Assembly: GCF_001440475.1 (NCBI RefSeq)
Contig: NZ_LLYB01000086.1
Location: 1-48,756, forward strand
Source of the DNA: Bradyrhizobium lablabi
GTDB taxonomy: Bacteria; Pseudomonadota; Alphaproteobacteria; Rhizobiales; Xanthobacteraceae
Length of the DNA: 48,756 nt
Reading direction: 5' to 3'
In this document: positions 42,682-48,756 of the stretch, one piece after another
How positions within the stretch are numbered: position 1 is the stretch's first letter
How the letters are laid out: every line of letters starts with the position of its first letter
Notes under the pieces: model-generated
The model's input: only the letters and a program-made list of their open reading frames with translations
Databases searched by the model: none
Told to the model about the DNA's origin: nothing
Program-made: the position numbers and the translations under genes

Positions 42682-43604
42682 TAGCGTGCCCGCGTGCGCT
42701 CGAGTTCGTCGGCGAACATGGTCTTGATCTGGTCGCCGTCATGCAGCGAGGTACCAGCATCGGCCACGACGATTTCGCCGACGTCGAGGCCTTCAAGAAT
42801 TTCAGTTGAGGTTTCGGAGGTGAGGCCGACCCGCACCTTTCGCGTTTCGATCGTGTTGCCCTTGACCACCTGCAGGGTCAGGCGGTCGATGGCGGTGCGC
42901 GGTACGGCGACGCCGCAGGAACGCTTGGCGTCGATATTGGCGCGGGCAAACATGCCGACCTTGAGTGAGGGATTGTTGTTCAGTGAAATCCGCACCTTGC
43001 CGAGCTGGGTGGTGCGGTCGATCTGCGGCGAGATCTGCCGGACCTTGCCGACGACATCGGGCGCATCGTCGCGGCTGATGCGCACCGTAGCACCGGGATT
43101 GAGCTTGAGCAGATGAACGCTCGGCACTTCGGCCTCGAGCTCGATTTCATTGTTCACGGAAATACGGAACATCGGGCCCGCCTGGGGCGAAGCCGGCGCG
43201 CCGATCGCGGTCCGGGCCTCGGTAACAAGGCCCGCTGCCGGCGCGCGAAGCGAGATCGGTCCGGGCCGGCCGGCGGGGGCGCCCGGCATTTGCGGTGGCG
43301 CAGTGAGGCGCGCCATTTCCTGATTCTCGGTAACCGTATCGCCTTCCTTGACGAACAGGTCGGTGACCCTCGAGCCTTCCTGATCGACGCCGACCTGCGC
43401 CTCGCGCCGCGGCACGATGAAGCCGGTAACGCGGACCATGTCGGAGAAGCAGGCATTGGTGGATTTGGTCACGATCACCAGCGCCTGGCCCGGCGTATCC
43501 TTTGGTTCGGGGCGCGGACGGTGCTCGAACCAGTAATAACCAGCGGCGACAACGGCAACGAAGGCCGTTCCGAGCGCAGGTTTGAGGTATTCGGAGAATT
43601 TCAT
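42681..43604 (-). CDS. RND efflux periplasmic adaptor (MFP) of the HAE1 pump
   Basis: The 307-residue adaptor has an uncleaved or signal segment near 12-27 (GTAFVAVVAAGYYWF), a biotinyl-lipoyl-like part (DLFVKEGDTVTENQE ... LRAPAAGLVTEA) and beta-barrel and membrane-proximal domains (EAEVPSVHLLKLNPG, CGVAVPRTAIDRL, LEGLDVGEIVVAD). It begins an operon whose second gene is the pump, with TAATG stop-start overlap. It is similar over most of its length to the adaptor at 31994-32890. Confidence 0.92.
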   Translation of the reverse strand: MKFSEYLKPALGTAFVAVVAAGYYWFEHRPRPEPKDTPGQALVIVTKSTNACFSDMVRVTGFIVPRREAQVGVDQEGSRVTDLFVKEGDTVTENQEMARLTAPPQMPGAPAGRPGPISLRAPAAGLVTEARTAIGAPASPQAGPMFRISVNNEIELEAEVPSVHLLKLNPGATVRISRDDAPDVVGKVRQISPQIDRTTQLGKVRISLNNNPSLKVGMFARANIDAKRSCGVAVPRTAIDRLTLQVVKGNTIETRKVRVGLTSETSTEILEGLDVGEIVVADAGTSLHDGDQIKTMFADELERTRAR

Positions 43605-43683
43605 CGCCGCATCAATCCAGACTGAAAGTCAAATTAGACAGGCACATCGAGCCGGCCGAAGGCCCGCAATGAAGCCCAAAACG

Positions 43684-43716
43684 AATACGTCCCGCACGGG
43701 TGTTGCGGGACGTATT
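43684..43716 (-). terminator. Strong hairpin after the OmpA-like gene
   Basis: AATACGTCCCGCA (43684-43696) and TGCGGGACGTATT (43704-43716) are perfect 13-bp arms around a 7-base loop, 32 bases after the OmpA-like stop on the minus strand. Reading leftward the stem is followed by CGTTTTGGG, a short U-run. It fits an intrinsic terminator. Confidence 0.65.
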
Positions 43717-43748
43717 GTAGCCGGAAACGGACGCTCTGCGCCACGCCC

Positions 43749-44420
43749 TTACTTGGCCGACGCCGTCGCCTTGTTTTCCATGTTCACGACCTGGACGCGG
43801 CGGTTCACTTCCGCCATCGGCTGGCTCGGATCCTTGAGCTTGCTCTTGCCGTATCCGACGGTGACGAGATCCGTGCCGTTGATGCCATATTTGTCGACGA
43901 GATAGCGCTTGATCGCATCGGCCCGGCGCTCGCTGAGGTCCTGGTTGTAGGCATCCCCGCCGGCCGCATCGGTATGGCCCGCGACCACGAAGGTCGAGCC
44001 CTTGAGGTCATTGTTGGTGAGCGCGCGGCCGAGCGCCTGAACTGATGGCAGCGACTTTGCGCTGATATCGGCCGAGTTGTAGTCGAAATTGATCTCCAGA
44101 TCGATCTTCGGCTTGTCCTTGACGATCGCGGCGATCTCTTCACGTTCGGCGCTCGAGAGCGACCGCGTGGAGCGACCGCGAAACTTCTGGACGAATTTGC
44201 TTTCGGCGGCGGTTACGGTCGGATCGACAGTCGTTTGCGGTCCAACCGAAAGGCCGCGGGTGAGCGGCTTCTTTTCGGGCGACAGCGCGCGGACGATCTG
44301 ATCCTCGGTCACGTTCTTGTCCTGGGCCAGGGCGGTTCCCGCACTCAAGCAAACGGCGGTGCCGAGCGCCGCAACCGAGACGATTGCGGTTAGGGTTTTC
44401 GTTACCGAGAAATTCGCCAT
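43749..44420 (-). CDS. OmpA-family periplasmic peptidoglycan-binding protein
   Basis: The 223-residue protein has a signal peptide (about 1-33, ending ALAQ) and a C-terminal OmpA-like domain (about 105-215): INFDYNSADI, GHTDAAGGDAYNQDLSERRADA and VGYGKSKL...NRRVQV, which includes the Asp and Arg that grip diaminopimelate. The middle part (about 35-100) is unstructured or helical. It would bind peptidoglycan. It is a small soluble or lipidless member, without a visible barrel. The ATG at 44420 has GGGGA upstream; the next gene upstream is the second pseudo-caspase, same strand. Confidence 0.87.
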   Translation of the reverse strand: MANFSVTKTLTAIVSVAALGTAVCLSAGTALAQDKNVTEDQIVRALSPEKKPLTRGLSVGPQTTVDPTVTAAESKFVQKFRGRSTRSLSSAEREEIAAIVKDKPKIDLEINFDYNSADISAKSLPSVQALGRALTNNDLKGSTFVVAGHTDAAGGDAYNQDLSERRADAIKRYLVDKYGINGTDLVTVGYGKSKLKDPSQPMAEVNRRVQVVNMENKATASAK

Positions 44421-44565
44421 TGCTGTCCCCTTCTGCGGGCTTCCCACGCGGTTCCAATATCATCCAAATGAGCAGCCAGGCCTGATGGCGGCCGGCTGCT
44501 ATGCTTTAGTCTATGGGCCGGGCCACAGGGTTCGAGTGGCCGTCAGCCTTCGCTTAAAAAAATCG

Positions 44566-46065
44566 TCACTGCACCCCGTAATCAGCGAATTCCTTGACGA
44601 TATTGGGGTCCATCGCCTTCGCATTGTTGATGTCGAGATCGCCTTCCGGGATCGAGCCGTTGCGCTTCTTGGCAAGGCCGCGGCCGTACAGCGACGAGGT
44701 CAATCTCGGGTTGATCTTGAGGGCAGCGTCGAAATCAGCGATTGCATTCTTGTTCTGGCCGCTCTTCAGGTTGACCAGACCGCGGCTGTCGAGCGCGTCG
44801 ACGAAATTCGGCCGCAGCCGCAGCGCCTCGTTGCAATCCTTCAGGGCCGCCTGCAGGTCGCCGATCACCGTGCGCGCCCAGCAGCGGTTGTTGTAGGCTT
44901 CCACATCCTTCGGGTTCAGCCGCAGCGAATTGTTGAAGTCCTTGATGGCGAGTTCGTAGGCGCCCTTGCTGGCATAGACCTGCCCGCGCCGGTACAGCGC
45001 GGCAGCGTCGTCGGGATTGTCGTTGAGCTTGGTCGTCAGGCTCTTGATGGTCGGGTCGTCGGCCAACGCGAGCACGGTCGGGCTGGGACTCTCGATCGGC
45101 TTGGCCGGCGCTGCAGGCGGCGGAATCGAGGCTTCAGCCGGTTTCTGCGGCGCCACAGGAGGTGGTGCAGGCGCAGGTGGCGGCGCAGGCGCGGCCACCT
45201 GGGGCGTGGCCGGTGCAGGAGCCGGCGGAGGAGGAGCGGGGGCCGGTGCGGGAGGTGGAGGTGGCGCTGCGGCCACCGGGCCTGGCGGCGGGCTCGCCGG
45301 CCGCGGACCGGCGCCGCTCGGGATAAAGGAGAAATCCTCCGCCAGCGACGACGAGATCCACGGCACCTGCTCCTGGCGCGAGGCGCGGGTGACGCCGACG
45401 CGGGTGCGGTTCAGCGTTTCTTCCGCCATCAGATCGGGCGTGCGGATTTCCTTCAGCAGCTCTTTCACAAACAGGCTGCGGTCGCTGCCACTGTCGGAAA
45501 CGACCGACGAGAGCGCCGCCGAATACATCACCAGCGTGCCGTTCGGCGCGATCACCGGCGCAAGGCCGGCGGAAAAGCTGCGAAACCGGCGCTCGAACGG
45601 ATTGCGCCTGGAGGCGTCGATCAGCGCGATCTTGACCCCGGCGCCGCGGCTGTTGATCTCGCCGAGCACGGTCTCAAGGCTGAAGCCGTCGCGGCCAACG
45701 TCGCGCTCGGTCCAGATCTGCGCATCGACCGGGATCATGTAGCTCTGGCGGCCCGACTGCACACCAAAGCCCGAGAAGAAGATCAGTGCGACCGACCCCG
45801 GCTTGATCTTGCCATAAAGGCGCTCGAAGGCGCGGCGCATCTGCTCGCCGGTCAGGTTCTCTCCGATATCGACATTGAAGCCGTCGCGCTTGAGCTCTTC
45901 GGCGATGTCGCGTGCATCGTTGATCGGCTCCTTCAGCGGCGCCTCGGCGTCCGGATATTTCGCGTTGCCGATCACCAGCGCATAACGTTCGCCGGCTGCG
46001 AACGACGGGACGACCGACGTCACTGCAAAAAACAGGGAGAGAAGCAATACAAGGCGGGTTTTCAT
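44566..46065 (-). CDS. Pseudo-caspase with Pro-rich linker and TPR repeats
   Basis: The 499-residue protein has a signal peptide (1-23), a caspase-like (C14) domain (about 26-245), a long Pro/Ala-rich linker (about 255-345) and tetratricopeptide repeats (about 355-490: AAALYRRGQVYASKGAYELAI, then DVEAYNNRCWARTVIGDLQAAL). The catalytic His is replaced by F100 (FFSGFGVQ) and Cys by S152 (LIDASRRNP), so it should be inactive. RRNPFERRFR and YMIPVDAQIW match the other pseudo-caspase at 29157. The TPRs suggest partner binding in the periplasm or at the envelope. It is upstream of the OmpA-like gene on the same strand. Confidence 0.88.
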   Translation of the reverse strand: MKTRLVLLLSLFFAVTSVVPSFAAGERYALVIGNAKYPDAEAPLKEPINDARDIAEELKRDGFNVDIGENLTGEQMRRAFERLYGKIKPGSVALIFFSGFGVQSGRQSYMIPVDAQIWTERDVGRDGFSLETVLGEINSRGAGVKIALIDASRRNPFERRFRSFSAGLAPVIAPNGTLVMYSAALSSVVSDSGSDRSLFVKELLKEIRTPDLMAEETLNRTRVGVTRASRQEQVPWISSSLAEDFSFIPSGAGPRPASPPPGPVAAAPPPPPAPAPAPPPPAPAPATPQVAAPAPPPAPAPPPVAPQKPAEASIPPPAAPAKPIESPSPTVLALADDPTIKSLTTKLNDNPDDAAALYRRGQVYASKGAYELAIKDFNNSLRLNPKDVEAYNNRCWARTVIGDLQAALKDCNEALRLRPNFVDALDSRGLVNLKSGQNKNAIADFDAALKINPRLTSSLYGRGLAKKRNGSIPEGDLDINNAKAMDPNIVKEFADYGVQ

Positions 46066-46228
46066 ATTGACGGCAATCCAGCCAAAATGGCGCCGATACC
46101 AGCTTGCGCCGCGGCGACCATACTCTACGCTCCCTGCATTATCAAACCGCGCGCATTGCGCGTCAACCGCTTGCGATCTCTTCACTAATTGCGACAAATA
46201 ACCGCGACCGCACGTCGCGAATGAAGTG

Positions 46229-46251
46229 GAGTTAACAATCGAGTTAACAAT
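46229..46251 (+). promoter_or_regulatory. Two tandem GAGTTAACAAT repeats
   Basis: Two 11-base copies of GAGTTAACAAT (46229-46239 and 46241-46251) are separated by one base, giving a 12-base period; each has the palindromic core GTTAAC. They lie 164-186 bases before the start of the TPR pseudo-caspase gene. They may be a tandem binding site for an unknown regulator. Confidence 0.5.
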
Positions 46252-46455
46252 GTGGACCGGCGGCAACACCTAAGGCGTGATGAGGTCCGTGCAACTGGTT
46301 CCCGATCCGCTTGACCATGCTTTCGTCCATCGCCAGCCGCGTCCGAATGTGACGGTCGGCTCTGCGAAGGCGGGGTGTCCGATACGCCGCCTGTCGAGTT
46401 GATCGCTGCTGCTCTGGAATTGCGGATCGTCCCCAGTGGCAACCGCCGATGGTAT

Positions 46456-46471
46456 TGTGATCCCTCTCACA
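46456..46471 (+). promoter_or_regulatory. Perfect CRP-type palindrome TGTGA-N6-TCACA
   Basis: TGTGA (46456-46460), TCCCTC, TCACA (46467-46471) matches all ten conserved positions of the CRP consensus half-sites. It is 112 bases before the hydrolase ATG and 390 bases from the pseudo-caspase start. It is the best such match I found in the intergenic sequence of this window. Confidence 0.7.
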
Positions 46472-46583
46472 TAGCTCTGCAATTGTTAGGCGGTCGTCAT
46501 TCGCGCGCCGCGTTTGACCTTTGCGGATGACAATGGCTTGCTGCCGCATCGGCCAGGTTCACAACAAAAGAAAAGCGGCACCG

Positions 46584-47390
46584 ATGGGAAATGCCTACGA
46601 AATCTACGCGCTGCGCTATGCGACGATGTCGCCGCGCACCCCCCATTTGAATTTTCTGCTCCCCGATCCGCACGAGACCACGGCGCAGGATCTCGATTAT
46701 TTCGTCTGGCTCGTCCGAGGGGGCGGCCGCGACATCCTGGTCGATACCGGCTTCAATGCCGAAGAGGCGAAGGCGCGTGCGCGCAAGCTGACGCTTAACC
46801 CGGTCGATGCGCTGGCGGGCTTTGGCGTCGCCGCCGACGCGATCCGCGACGTGATCGTCACCCATTTGCACTATGACCACGCCGGCAATCTCGATCGCTT
46901 CCCGAACGCGCGGTTTCATCTGCAGGAGCGCGAGATGAGCTATGCGACCGGACGCTGCATGTGCAACGGCATGCTGCGACATCCGTTTTCGGTCGAGCAC
47001 GTCACGACCATGGTGCGTCATGTCTATGGCGACCGCGTCACCTTTCATTCCGGCGACGGCGAGATCGCGCCCGGCGTCACGGTGCATCGCGTTGGCGGCC
47101 ATTCCGACGGCTTGCAGGTGGTGCGGGTGGAAACCGCGCGCGGGCCCGTGGTGCTGGCGTCGGATGCGGCGCATTACTACGCCAATCTGCACAAGCGCAG
47201 CCCATTTCCGATCGTCTACAATGTCGGCGACATGGCGCAGGGCTGGGAGACCGTCGAGCGGCTGGCCGGCCATCCCGACCGTTTCATTCCCGGCCACGAT
47301 CCGATCGTGAGCGAGATCTATCCGCGCGCCAGCGACAAGGTCGATGCGTTCGCACTGCATCTCGCTCCGTCGCGTTCGTTCGCGAAATAA
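46584..47390 (+). CDS. Metallo-beta-lactamase-fold hydrolase (AHL-lactonase-like group)
   Basis: The 268-residue protein has the zinc motif HLHYDHAG (H94, H96, D98, H99), a later GGHSDG (about 172-177) and SDAAHYY, and H near the end (IPGHDP). The fold and length are those of the N-acyl-homoserine-lactonase-like branch, whose members open lactones or hydrolyse esters. There is no signal peptide, so it is cytosolic. It is followed 3 bases later by a dehydrogenase gene, then a RidA gene, suggesting small-molecule catabolism rather than quorum quenching. A TTG/ATG-led longer frame from 46521 lacks a domain; I use the ATG at 46584. Confidence 0.85.
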   Translation: MGNAYEIYALRYATMSPRTPHLNFLLPDPHETTAQDLDYFVWLVRGGGRDILVDTGFNAEEAKARARKLTLNPVDALAGFGVAADAIRDVIVTHLHYDHAGNLDRFPNARFHLQEREMSYATGRCMCNGMLRHPFSVEHVTTMVRHVYGDRVTFHSGDGEIAPGVTVHRVGGHSDGLQVVRVETARGPVVLASDAAHYYANLHKRSPFPIVYNVGDMAQGWETVERLAGHPDRFIPGHDPIVSEIYPRASDKVDAFALHLAPSRSFAK

Positions 47391-47393
47391 CGG

Positions 47394-48284
47394 ATGGTCG
47401 CGATGTCGGCGTACAAGACGGTCGGCTTCATCGGTCTCGGCGTGATGGGCGAGCCGATTTGCCGCAACCTCGTAAAGAAGAGCGGCAGGCGCGTCCTTGC
47501 CTTTGATCTGTCGCCGGAGCCATTGGCGCGGTTGCGGGAAGAGGGCGCCGAGATTGCGGGCTCCGTTGCGGATGTCATCACGCAAAGTGATTTACTGTTC
47601 CTGTGCCTGCCGAGCGCCAAGCATGTGCGCGCGGTGTTCGAGGGCGACGGCATTCTCAAGAATGTTCGCAGCGGTCAGGTCGTGGTCGATCTCGGCACCT
47701 CCTCGGTCAGCCAGACTCGCGACTTTGCCAAACAGTTGCAGGCTAGTGGCGCGTCCTGGGCCGACGCGCCGATCGCGCGCACGCGCCAGGCGGCGCAGGA
47801 TGGCACGCTCAGCGTCATGGTTGGAACGACGCCTTCGCTTTATGCCGATATCGAGCCGCTGATCCGCTGCTTCGCCACCGACGTCACCCATTGTGGCGAT
47901 GTCGGCGCGGGACAGGTGACAAAAATCCTCAACAACATGGTGCTGTTCGAAACCGTCAACGCGCTCGCCGAAGCGGTGGCGGTCGCCAGGCACAATGGCG
48001 TCGATCCGAAGCTGCTGCTGGACACGCTGTCCAAAGGTTCGGCCGACAGCTTTGCGCTCCGCAATCACGGCATGAAAGCGATCGTGCCGGGCAATTTCCC
48101 GGAACGCGCCTTCTCGACCGAATATGCGCTGAAGGATTTGTCCTACGCGCTGGAGCTTGCGTCCGACGCCGGATTGCGGATTCGCGGCGCGGAGTTGATC
48201 GGTACCGTGTTGCAGGAAGCGATCGATGCGGGATCAGGGGATAATTATTTCCCGGTCATCGCGAAACATATTGCCCACCGCTAA
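47394..48284 (+). CDS. NAD(P)-dependent dehydrogenase, 3-hydroxyisobutyrate dehydrogenase family
   Basis: The 296-residue protein has the Rossmann motif GFIGLGVMGEPICRNL (11-26) and the catalytic K177 in GAGQVTKILNNM. In most family members the substrate motif after the Rossmann domain is DAPVSGG; here it is DAPIARTRQAAQDGTL, so SGG is altered and the substrate probably differs from 3-hydroxyisobutyrate or tartronate semialdehyde. It is packed between the hydrolase (3 bases) and RidA (12 bases) genes. The ATG at 47403 is an alternative start, removing three residues. Confidence 0.88.
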   Translation: MVAMSAYKTVGFIGLGVMGEPICRNLVKKSGRRVLAFDLSPEPLARLREEGAEIAGSVADVITQSDLLFLCLPSAKHVRAVFEGDGILKNVRSGQVVVDLGTSSVSQTRDFAKQLQASGASWADAPIARTRQAAQDGTLSVMVGTTPSLYADIEPLIRCFATDVTHCGDVGAGQVTKILNNMVLFETVNALAEAVAVARHNGVDPKLLLDTLSKGSADSFALRNHGMKAIVPGNFPERAFSTEYALKDLSYALELASDAGLRIRGAELIGTVLQEAIDAGSGDNYFPVIAKHIAHR

Positions 48285-48296
48285 CCGGAGACGATC

Positions 48297-48641
48297 ATGA
48301 TCCAACGCTTTGCAGGGCTCACACCCACCCGCAGCCGTGCCGTCGCGCACGACGATCTGGTTTTCACGGTGGCGGTCGCGCCCGATCCGGTCAGTCCGTC
48401 GATGTACGAGCAGAGCGTCAAGGCGCTCGCCCGGATCGACGAAAGCCTCGCGCTGTGCGGAACGGACAAGAGCAAGATCCTGTCGGCGATCGTCTACATC
48501 GCCGACATCAAGCAGAAGGCCGAGATGAACCGTGCCTGGGACGAATGGGTCGATCGCAAGAATCCGCCGATGCGCGCCTGTCTCGGCGTCGATCTCGAAC
48601 CGCCGCATATCGTGGAGATCGTGGTGACGGCGGTGAAGTAG
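48297..48641 (+). CDS. RidA/YjgF-family protein
   Basis: The 114-residue protein has the RidA fold end: NPPMRACLGVDLEPPHIVEIVVTA, like the usual NPPAR(S/T)cvev...p...vEiE. The Arg in this motif (about 92) is the carboxylate-binding residue of active imine deaminases. RidA members hydrolyse reactive 2-aminoacrylate-type imines or related enamines; the sub-class here is longer at the N-terminus of the chorismate-mutase-like fold than plain RidA loops would need. It is the last gene of the cluster. CCGGAG lies 9 bases before the ATG. Confidence 0.85.
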   Translation: MIQRFAGLTPTRSRAVAHDDLVFTVAVAPDPVSPSMYEQSVKALARIDESLALCGTDKSKILSAIVYIADIKQKAEMNRAWDEWVDRKNPPMRACLGVDLEPPHIVEIVVTAVK

Positions 48642-48657
48642 TCTCAGCTGTCCCAGC

Positions 48658-48716
48658 CGTCATTGCGAGCGCAGCGAAGCAATCCATCTTTCCGCTTGCG
48701 GAGACATGGATTGCTT
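48658..48716 (+). repeat. Dispersed palindromic repeat, third CGTCATTGC copy
   Basis: CGTCATTGCGAGCGCAGCG starts at 48658; AAGCAATCCAT (48677-48687) pairs with ATGGATTGCTT (48706-48716). It is the same element as at 12602 and 25010 and follows the RidA gene by 17 bases. The sequence after it to the window end (GTCGCGGAGCCTGTCAT...) looks like the right half of the repeat. Confidence 0.8.
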
Positions 48717-48756
48717 CGTCGCGGAGCCTGTCATCGGGCGCGCATTCGCGCGACCC

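Larger units (their letters stand above)
46066..46583. other. 518-base intergenic region with direct repeats and a CRP site
   Basis: This gap separates the divergent pseudo-caspase and hydrolase genes. It has the tandem GAGTTAACAAT repeats (46229-46251) and a perfect CRP-type palindrome (46456-46471). Small frames in it have no ribosome site. It likely holds both promoters and regulatory sites. Confidence 0.65.

Noticed and set aside
44556..44562. Seven-base A run as a terminator tract after the TPR pseudo-caspase gene
   Set aside because: It gives a T run just after the stop on the minus strand but no stem precedes it; the nearby GGCCAC/GTGGCC pair (44521-44541) lies on the wrong side.
45060..45320. 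Pro/Ala-rich stretch in the TPR pseudo-caspase as an unrelated insertion or frameshift
   Set aside because: The frame stays open and in phase, and the PPPAPAP linker joins two intact domains as is usual in exported proteins.
46584..47390. Quorum-quenching AHL lactonase
   Set aside because: The zinc motif fits the lactonase branch, but the operon context (dehydrogenase, RidA) points to general catabolism and nothing specific to AHLs is visible.
12602..48716. The three CGTCATTGC elements as a CRISPR array or insertion sequence ends
   Set aside because: They are far apart, have no regular spacing or spacers, no transposase lies between them, and they look like short dispersed palindromic repeats.

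Overview
The window looks like a chromosomal segment of a Bradyrhizobium-like alphaproteobacterium (Nitrobacteraceae). The evidence is high GC with strong third-position GC, the family content (a che locus with a degenerate PilZ protein, FixJ-type regulators, FCD-type GntR regulators, two-barrel Omp25/31-like porins, class III cyclases, DUF1127), and many short dispersed palindromic repeats of the kinds common in that group. No rRNA, tRNA, CRISPR array, insertion sequence or prophage was seen. This assignment is an inference from reading; no search was run.

Layout. (1) 1-7164, signalling: the end of cheW, then cheY, cheR and a PilZ-like gene; a small unknown gene; a FixJ/LuxR-type response regulator; a 1168-residue hybrid sensor kinase preceded by a single-domain receiver gene. 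(2) 7383-16148, a catabolic cluster: a GntR/FCD repressor with a 16-bp palindrome between it and a divergent NMT1-type ABC transporter, then an IlvD/EDD sugar-acid dehydratase, an exported SMP-30 lactonase, an RraA-like protein and a semialdehyde dehydrogenase. Together they resemble a non-phosphorylative sugar/aldonate route (lactone to acid to 2-keto-3-deoxy acid to aldehyde to acid). (3) 16261-24936: oligopeptidase B, an unknown membrane-anchored protein, and a leftward locus of a PLP aminotransferase plus an iron/AEP-type ABC transporter. (4) 25098-28736: an LssY_C protein, a staphylococcal-nuclease-like protein lacking the usual catalytic Glu, and a protein of unknown family carrying a DxDTTA motif.

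(5) 28737-46065 is the most interesting part. It holds two genes for caspase-like (C14/orthocaspase-fold) proteins in which both catalytic residues are replaced (Tyr/Ser in one, Phe/Ser in the other, the second with Pro-rich linker and TPRs). Between them lie a duplicated-barrel outer membrane protein, an orphan RND adaptor, a DUF1127 protein, a GAF/HAMP class III nucleotide cyclase, an AsmA protein, a Crp-type regulator that keeps the RE...R recognition-helix residues of CRP, an RND efflux pump with its adaptor, and an OmpA-like protein. CRP-type sequences (TGTGA-N6-TCACA or close variants) occur upstream of the cyclase, upstream of the Crp-type gene, and in the intergenic regions beside each pseudo-caspase gene. 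This suggests a cyclic-nucleotide regulon around the cell envelope; it is a hypothesis.

(6) 46584-48641: a metallo-beta-lactamase-fold hydrolase, a 3-hydroxyisobutyrate-dehydrogenase-like enzyme and a RidA protein, closely spaced on the plus strand and probably one catabolic operon.
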